From Sinorhizobium sp. RAC02 (GTDB lineage: Bacteria > Pseudomonadota > Alphaproteobacteria > Rhizobiales > Rhizobiaceae): 64,000 nucleotides of DNA. Position 1 is the stretch's first letter; the number at the start of each line of letters is the position of its first letter. Positions 60,049 to 64,000 of the stretch are shown here, in pieces. A program made the translations under genes and the position numbers. The stretch is from NCBI RefSeq assembly GCF_001713395.1, contig NZ_CP016452.1, positions 124,001 to 188,000 of the forward strand, given 5' to 3'. Below the pieces are notes generated by a model. The model did not search any database and was not told the DNA's origin. It saw only the letters and a list, made by a program, of their open reading frames with translations.

Positions 60049-60123
60049 TTAGCGCAGGCCGAGGAACGAAAGGACTAAAAGGACGACGACGATGAGGCCA
60101 ACAATATAGATGATGCGGTTCAT
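60049..60123 (-). CDS. 24-residue single-helix membrane protein
   Basis: The minus-strand frame reads MNRIIYIVGLIVVVLLVLSF then LGLR and a stop. A GGAGAA site lies about seven bases before the ATG. It is one hydrophobic helix with an arginine at the start and end. It recalls the very short membrane peptides that accompany stress genes in rhizobia. Confidence 0.55.
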   Translation of the reverse strand: MNRIIYIVGLIVVVLLVLSFLGLR

Positions 60124-60195
60124 GACTGTTCTCCGATTCCCAATATTATCCCGCAGACGACGGCAGGCGGCTCCAGAGCCGCCTGCCTTAAAAAA

Positions 60196-60789
60196 CTAGC
60201 GGCGGTATCTCAGCCGCTCCTGTTCAATCTCCGCCGGGCCATAGGGATCGAGAGTGTCGTCAAAGCGCGACCAGCCTTGCTCCGTATAGGCCGCGCGACG
60301 GGCAGTCGGATCGACCCAGTTATTCTGGCGAAGGATGGCCTCCGCTTCCGCGTATACGCTCTCGTCCACGCGCGCCGTCACGAGCGTGCCGCCTCGACGA
60401 ACGCCTTCCGCATAGATATGCGCATGATCCTCAGGAACGCCAGATTCCGTCAGGGCACCGATAAGACCACCGGCGGCGCCGCCAGCCACAGCGCCTGCAA
60501 CGGCACCCGCGGCCGTTGCTGCGAGCCACCCCGCGGCGACAACGGGACCGACGCCCGGGATGGCCATAATTCCGAGGCCTGTGAGCAGCCCGCCGACACC
60601 GCCGACGGCAGCGCCGATGCCAGCACCCGTGCCGGCGCCTTCCGCGGCATTGTTGTCATTGCCATGTCGCTTGTCGGCATTGTTGGAAACGATGCTGATA
60701 TCGCTGGAGGGCACGCCGCGCGCCTCAAGGGCGCTGACGGCCGTGCTCGCATCCGAATAGTCATCGAACAGTCCAGTAACGGTTTTCAT
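60196..60789 (-). CDS. General stress protein 17M-like protein
   Basis: The 197-residue protein starts with the YflT/17M domain (MKTVTGLFDDYSDASTAVSA and LEARGVPSSDISIVSNN). A glycine/alanine-rich region follows (about 50-115) that could span the membrane as a glycine-zipper pair, then a second domain-like part and the acidic end EIEQERLRYRR. Members help under osmotic or heat stress by an unknown mechanism. It lies just downstream of the PepSY gene, likely in one operon. Confidence 0.82.
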   Translation of the reverse strand: MKTVTGLFDDYSDASTAVSALEARGVPSSDISIVSNNADKRHGNDNNAAEGAGTGAGIGAAVGGVGGLLTGLGIMAIPGVGPVVAAGWLAATAAGAVAGAVAGGAAGGLIGALTESGVPEDHAHIYAEGVRRGGTLVTARVDESVYAEAEAILRQNNWVDPTARRAAYTEQGWSRFDDTLDPYGPAEIEQERLRYRR

Positions 60790-60813
60790 TGGAAATCTCC
60801 TGAATTGTGAAGG

Positions 60814-61131
60814 TTACTTGGCGACGATATTGCCCTGGTAGTCGAGCGTGACGGCCACGGCTTTGCCGTCCTTCATCGCCTTGGCCTGCCAGACACCCTT
60901 GTCGTCGAGGGTAAGACCAGTGACATCCGCGTATCCGGCTTCGGTGATGCGTTCCTTCGCCTGGTCCTCGGTGAAGCTGTTGGCCCCCTCGACCGGCGCG
61001 GTCGCGTTCTTGGTATCCGGTGTGGCGACCGCAGGCGTGTCGCCTTCGGTGGTCGTCGTGGTGGACGTCTGAGCGAAGGCGCTAAACGTCGATGCGCCGA
61101 TAAGCGCTGCAGCTAGGAAGAGTTTTTTCAT
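60814..61131 (-). CDS. PepSY-domain periplasmic protein
   Basis: The 105-residue protein has a signal peptide (MKKLFLAAALIGASTFSAFA), a threonine-rich linker, and a PepSY domain (SFTEDQAKERITEAGYADVT, then KGVWQAKAMKDGKAVAVTLD). PepSY domains inhibit proteases or bind cell-envelope partners. An exact EcfG-like promoter lies 40 bases upstream, so stress induction is likely, and the 17M-like gene follows in the same direction. Confidence 0.88.
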   Translation of the reverse strand: MKKLFLAAALIGASTFSAFAQTSTTTTTEGDTPAVATPDTKNATAPVEGANSFTEDQAKERITEAGYADVTGLTLDDKGVWQAKAMKDGKAVAVTLDYQGNIVAK

Positions 61132-61170
61132 AATAGGTCCTCATTTCAGTGAGTTATGTAGTGAGACACA

Positions 61171-61195
61171 AACGATACTTTGGCAAAATGGTTCC
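61171..61195 (-). promoter_or_regulatory. EcfG-like stress promoter (PepSY operon)
   Basis: On the minus strand GGAAC (61195-61191), 16 bases, then CGTT (61174-61171) is an exact match to the EcfG consensus. It lies 40 bases before the PepSY gene start at 61131. Confidence 0.75.
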
Positions 61196-61309
61196 GGTCA
61201 GGCGCCTGGATCAGACCTTTGTCCCTATCAGGGCGGGCATTGGTCCAATCGCCGGAACCTTCCATACTCAAAGCGCTTCCTTTGCCGTCCAACCCAAAGG
61301 AGTGGAACA

Positions 61310-61717
61310 ATGAAACTTAACCTTCTTGCATCGGCTGCCATGGCGGCCGCTCTCTTCACATCGCCGGTGATGGCCGATGACGACAATGATGGTGCCGTAA
61401 CGGGCGCTGCGGGTGGTGCCGTGACCGGCGCAGTGGTTGGTGGCCCCGTGGGTGCCGCCGTCGGCGGTGTCGTTGGTGCCATCGCGGGGACCGCGCTCGA
61501 TCCGCCGCCACGAAAGGTAGTTACCTACGTCGAACAACAGCCTATTCCGACCGACACAATTGTCGTCGAGGAAGTGGTGGAGGTCGGCAAGCCCTTGCCG
61601 AAGACCGTTGTTCTGACGCCCATCCCCGAAGATCCGACCTACGCCTACGCCGTGGTCAACAAGCAGAGGGTCATCGTCGATCCGAGCACGTACACAGTCG
61701 TACAGGTATTGAACTGA
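61310..61717 (+). CDS. DUF1236 family secreted protein
   Basis: This 135-residue protein has a signal peptide (LNLLASAAMAAALFTSPVMA), a glycine/alanine/valine-rich repeat region (about 28-62, with GAVTGAAGGAVTGAV) that could insert in the envelope, and a C-terminal DUF1236 domain with VVEEVVEVGKPLPKTVVLTP and YAYAVVNKQRVIVDP. Function unknown. A loose EcfG-like sequence (GGAAC at 61253) lies upstream. Its stop overlaps the next frame's ATG by one base. Confidence 0.85.
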   Translation: MKLNLLASAAMAAALFTSPVMADDDNDGAVTGAAGGAVTGAVVGGPVGAAVGGVVGAIAGTALDPPPRKVVTYVEQQPIPTDTIVVEEVVEVGKPLPKTVVLTPIPEDPTYAYAVVNKQRVIVDPSTYTVVQVLN

Positions 61718-63285
61718 TGCACTCGCCTGCCCTCCTCAACGAGGGCAGGCGGCCCCCGCATGGAACTAAAGCTCCCTTCGCTCGTTTGCCGGATCAGCTT
61801 GGGCATGCTGGTCGTGAGGTGGCGAGGAGACGGAGGGTGCTAACGCGCGTGAACGCGGCAGATCCAGCGTGTATAGGATCGAGACACCAGGCTCCAACTC
61901 TTTCGTTTTGGGGGCGTCAAACCCTCGCCCGACAGTTTCTCATCGCCGGCAGCGCTTTCTCTCTGGCGGCGATGGCGCTTGTCGGGGTATTCGTTACACA
62001 TCTCATAGAGCAGACCGTTACCCGTAATGCCGCCGCCTCCACAGCTCTTTACGTCGATAGCATAATTGCTCCCCTCCTCCCTGATATGGCGAGCAACGAT
62101 ATTCTGGACGAGACGAGTAGCCGCGCCCTTGATGAAACCCTTGCGCAAGGTCCGTTGGGCGAGCGGCTAAAAGCATTTCGTCTATGGGCTCGTGACGGCC
62201 GGATCCTCTATTCGAGTGACCCATCTCAAATCGGAAGACAATTTACCCCAAGTGAGGATTTGCAAAAGGCATTCGGCGGAGAGCTTGTTGCCGAGTTCGA
62301 CGAACTCGATGATATCGAAAGTGCGGCCGAGCGGGAGTCTGGCCTTCCGCTCCTGGAGATCTACAGCCCGCTTCTTCAGCCGTGGTCCGGTGAGATCGTT
62401 GCAGTAACTGAGTTTTACGAGGTTGCTGAGGATTTGAAGGTAGATCTAGCCGTCGCCCGTTGGCAGAGTTGGAGCGCGGTGGCGGCGGTAACGCTTGCCT
62501 TCTTTTTCACGCTATCGGCCATTGTGTTCCGAGGAAGCAGAACAATCGACCTCCAGAGCAAGGAACTCGAGTCTCGCGTTGCAGAACTTACACTGCTTCT
62601 CGGCCAAAATGATGCACTTAAGTCTCGAATTCAGCGCGCAGCCGCTGCCACGACTGCCCTCAACGAAAACTACCTCCGCAATATCGGAGCTGACCTTCAC
62701 GACGGTCCGGCACAACTGGTGGCTTTTGCCGGCTTGCGGATCGATAGTGGTCTGTTGACTGATCCCGCCACTTCTACGGAACGTCGACAGACGGAGGTCA
62801 GCGTCATCAAGACCAGTCTGGACGAGGCAATGACCGAGATACGCACCATATGCAGCGGTCTGGTGCTGCCGCATATTGAGTCGATTCGTCTTGAAGAAAT
62901 GTTGGCAGAATTGCTCAACAGTTATCGCTCACGCACCGGCAAGGCTGTCGAGTTGCGCAACAGTTCTACAATTTCAGTTTTGCCAGTCGCAGCAAAAATC
63001 TGCATTTATCGCTTCATTCAGGAGGCTCTTAACAACGGTTACAAACACGCTGCCGGGGCAGGCCAGTGGGTCAACATCGCGGAGCATGGTGAAGGTATTG
63101 AGGTCCAAGTTGGCGACGCTGGACCAGGGCTCTCCCACCAACGTCCAAGCGGTAGCAGCATTGGTTTGGCGGGGATGAGAAACCGGGTTGAGAGCCTGGG
63201 TGGGACATTCAGCGTAGCGGCGGCCCCCGCCGGCACCATAGTGACAATGAGCCTGCCGCTGCACGACATGGAGATACCGACATGA
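61717..63285 (+). CDS. Sensor histidine kinase, NarL-type (HisKA_3)
   Basis: The frame has 522 residues, but the first 40-45 are not protein-like and a GTG at 61837 or 61849, each behind a GGAG-type site, is a better start. A membrane helix (LIAGSAFSLAAMALVGVFVT) is followed by a periplasmic sensor domain (about 95-255), a second helix (WSAVAAVTLAFFFTLSAIVF), then the DHp histidine in NIGADLHDGPAQLVAFAGLR, a HATPase N-box FIQEALNNGYKHAAGA and G-boxes DAGPGL and GIGLAGM-like SIGLAGMRNRVES. It overlaps the response regulator gene. Confidence 0.87.
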   Translation: MHSPALLNEGRRPPHGTKAPFARLPDQLGHAGREVARRRRVLTRVNAADPACIGSRHQAPTLSFWGRQTLARQFLIAGSAFSLAAMALVGVFVTHLIEQTVTRNAAASTALYVDSIIAPLLPDMASNDILDETSSRALDETLAQGPLGERLKAFRLWARDGRILYSSDPSQIGRQFTPSEDLQKAFGGELVAEFDELDDIESAAERESGLPLLEIYSPLLQPWSGEIVAVTEFYEVAEDLKVDLAVARWQSWSAVAAVTLAFFFTLSAIVFRGSRTIDLQSKELESRVAELTLLLGQNDALKSRIQRAAAATTALNENYLRNIGADLHDGPAQLVAFAGLRIDSGLLTDPATSTERRQTEVSVIKTSLDEAMTEIRTICSGLVLPHIESIRLEEMLAELLNSYRSRTGKAVELRNSSTISVLPVAAKICIYRFIQEALNNGYKHAAGAGQWVNIAEHGEGIEVQVGDAGPGLSHQRPSGSSIGLAGMRNRVESLGGTFSVAAAPAGTIVTMSLPLHDMEIPT

Positions 63286-63941
63286 GTACCATCCGCGTTG
63301 CGGTCGTGGACGACCATCCAATCTTCCGGGAGGGGGTTGCAAGTTGCCTAATGGACATCGGTGGTTACGACATCGTCGGTAAAGGCGGAAGTTGTGAGGA
63401 TGCCCTAGCGATCGCCCAACAGGCAAACCCAGACGTCATGCTATTGGATATCTCACTGCCGGGAGGAGGCCTCAACGCGGTAGCCTCGATCCTGGATCGG
63501 CGGCCGGCGCAAAAAATCATCATACTAACCGTATCGGAATCTCACTCCGATATCGCAACGGCCTTGAAGCTGGGAGCTAAGGGCTACGTGCTTAAAGGTG
63601 TCGGGTCGCGGATGCTCTCCGAAATCTTACGCGCTGTGCACGGCGGGGAAATGTATCTGTCGCCAACCCTATCCGCACGGATGATCGCCGGTCTGTCTCA
63701 CGCTCCATCCTCGACCGGTTCCGCAGGTGTTGGCGAGCTGACAGAGCGCGAGCATGCCGTTCTGCGCCTTGTCGCCGCGGGCTTGAGCAATAAACGCATT
63801 GCGCGCGATCTCGACCTTCATGAAAAGACGATCAAACATCATTTGACGCGCATATTCACAAAACTGAACGTCAGCAACAGGACCGAGGCGGCGATGGTCT
63901 TTCGGGACGCAGGTCAGAGGGCCCGCCCTTACGTTGGCTAG
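63282..63941 (+). CDS. NarL/FixJ-family response regulator
   Basis: This 219-residue protein has a receiver (RVAVVDDHPIFREGVASCLM, phospho-acceptor in VMLLDISLPGGG, lysine in GYVLKGVG) and a LuxR-type helix-turn-helix (LTEREHAVLRLVAAGLSNKR and TIKHHLTRIFTKLNVSNRTE). It is phosphorylated by the kinase just upstream, whose stop overlaps its ATG (ATGA). Target genes are unknown. Confidence 0.93.
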   Translation: MSTIRVAVVDDHPIFREGVASCLMDIGGYDIVGKGGSCEDALAIAQQANPDVMLLDISLPGGGLNAVASILDRRPAQKIIILTVSESHSDIATALKLGAKGYVLKGVGSRMLSEILRAVHGGEMYLSPTLSARMIAGLSHAPSSTGSAGVGELTEREHAVLRLVAAGLSNKRIARDLDLHEKTIKHHLTRIFTKLNVSNRTEAAMVFRDAGQRARPYVG

Positions 63942-64000
63942 GGCACGATCGTCTTCAACCAAAGACGCATACGGTCCTGCGCCGTTGCCTTGCGGTTCAC
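63942..64000. other. Window end, nothing recognised
   Basis: The last 59 bases have no recognisable frame or hairpin. A following gene, if any, lies outside the window. Confidence 0.3.

Noticed and set aside
61253..61280. EcfG-like promoter before the DUF1236 gene
   Set aside because: GGAAC is present but the -10 position reads GCTT, not CGTT, so the match is too weak to list as a site.
1..64000. CRISPR array, rRNA operon, prophage structural genes or replication origin
   Set aside because: No evenly spaced repeats, rRNA sequence, phage structural proteins or Rep/Par genes were seen on reading the window.

Overview
The window reads as chromosomal or large-replicon accessory DNA of a Rhizobiales alphaproteobacterium (Rhizobium, Agrobacterium, Sinorhizobium or Shinella type). 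This rests on HWE-type histidine kinases, DUF982, DUF1236, DUF6894, DUF6766 and DUF2934 proteins, a PmtA-like methyltransferase, a ROSE-type thermosensor with an RpoH-like promoter, and EcfG-like (GGAAC-N16-CGTT) promoters. No replication, rRNA or intact tRNA genes were seen, so replicon type and species cannot be set.

Layout. 1-860 is the right end of an IS3-family element that cut an MFS gene in a LysR/monooxygenase/MFS locus (861-2347). 2627-13916 holds drug-export style genes: an MFS permease, an RND pump with its adaptor and two TetR genes (one frameshifted), a ParD/ParE-like toxin-antitoxin pair, and a LysR/DHA2 efflux pair. 14121-22201 is a patchwork of DUF808, cold-shock, DUF1810 and NYN-LOTUS genes plus a cluster of membrane proteins I do not recognise (17598-20877). 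22581-26123 is a LysE/DapA-like/EamA operon facing an ArgP-like LysR gene. 26226-30647 is a HipBA module, an HNH-nuclease relic and a tyrosine-recombinase gene split by one in-frame TGA.

30863-37461 is a signalling block: KaiC-like ATPase, HWE kinase and receiver, then a second HWE kinase facing two receivers. 37678-38928 is an Hsp20 operon behind a thermosensor. 40027-45191 has an SDR/AraC pair and an alpha-amylase/flavin oxidoreductase pair. 45245-63941 is rich in general-stress type genes (DUF4142, DUF892, isochorismatase-like hydrolase, DUF2934, NadE, flavodoxin-like reductase, BON, PepSY, general stress 17M, DUF1236), with another receiver/HWE kinase pair and a NarL-type two-component system at the end. 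This fits an envelope- and osmotic-stress regulon under an EcfG-like sigma factor, although the ECF sigma gene present (59072-59584) is broken.

Two patterns run through the window. First, at least six genes are broken by a single-base change at a short homopolymer or doublet, with intact protein sequence on both sides, which suggests sequencing indels as much as gene decay. Second, several intergenic gaps carry degenerate tRNA-like fragments, all in the same orientation, beside relics of other genes (HNH nuclease, isochorismatase, DUF808, Nramp, LysR, TetR, MFS), so the region has been rearranged repeatedly.
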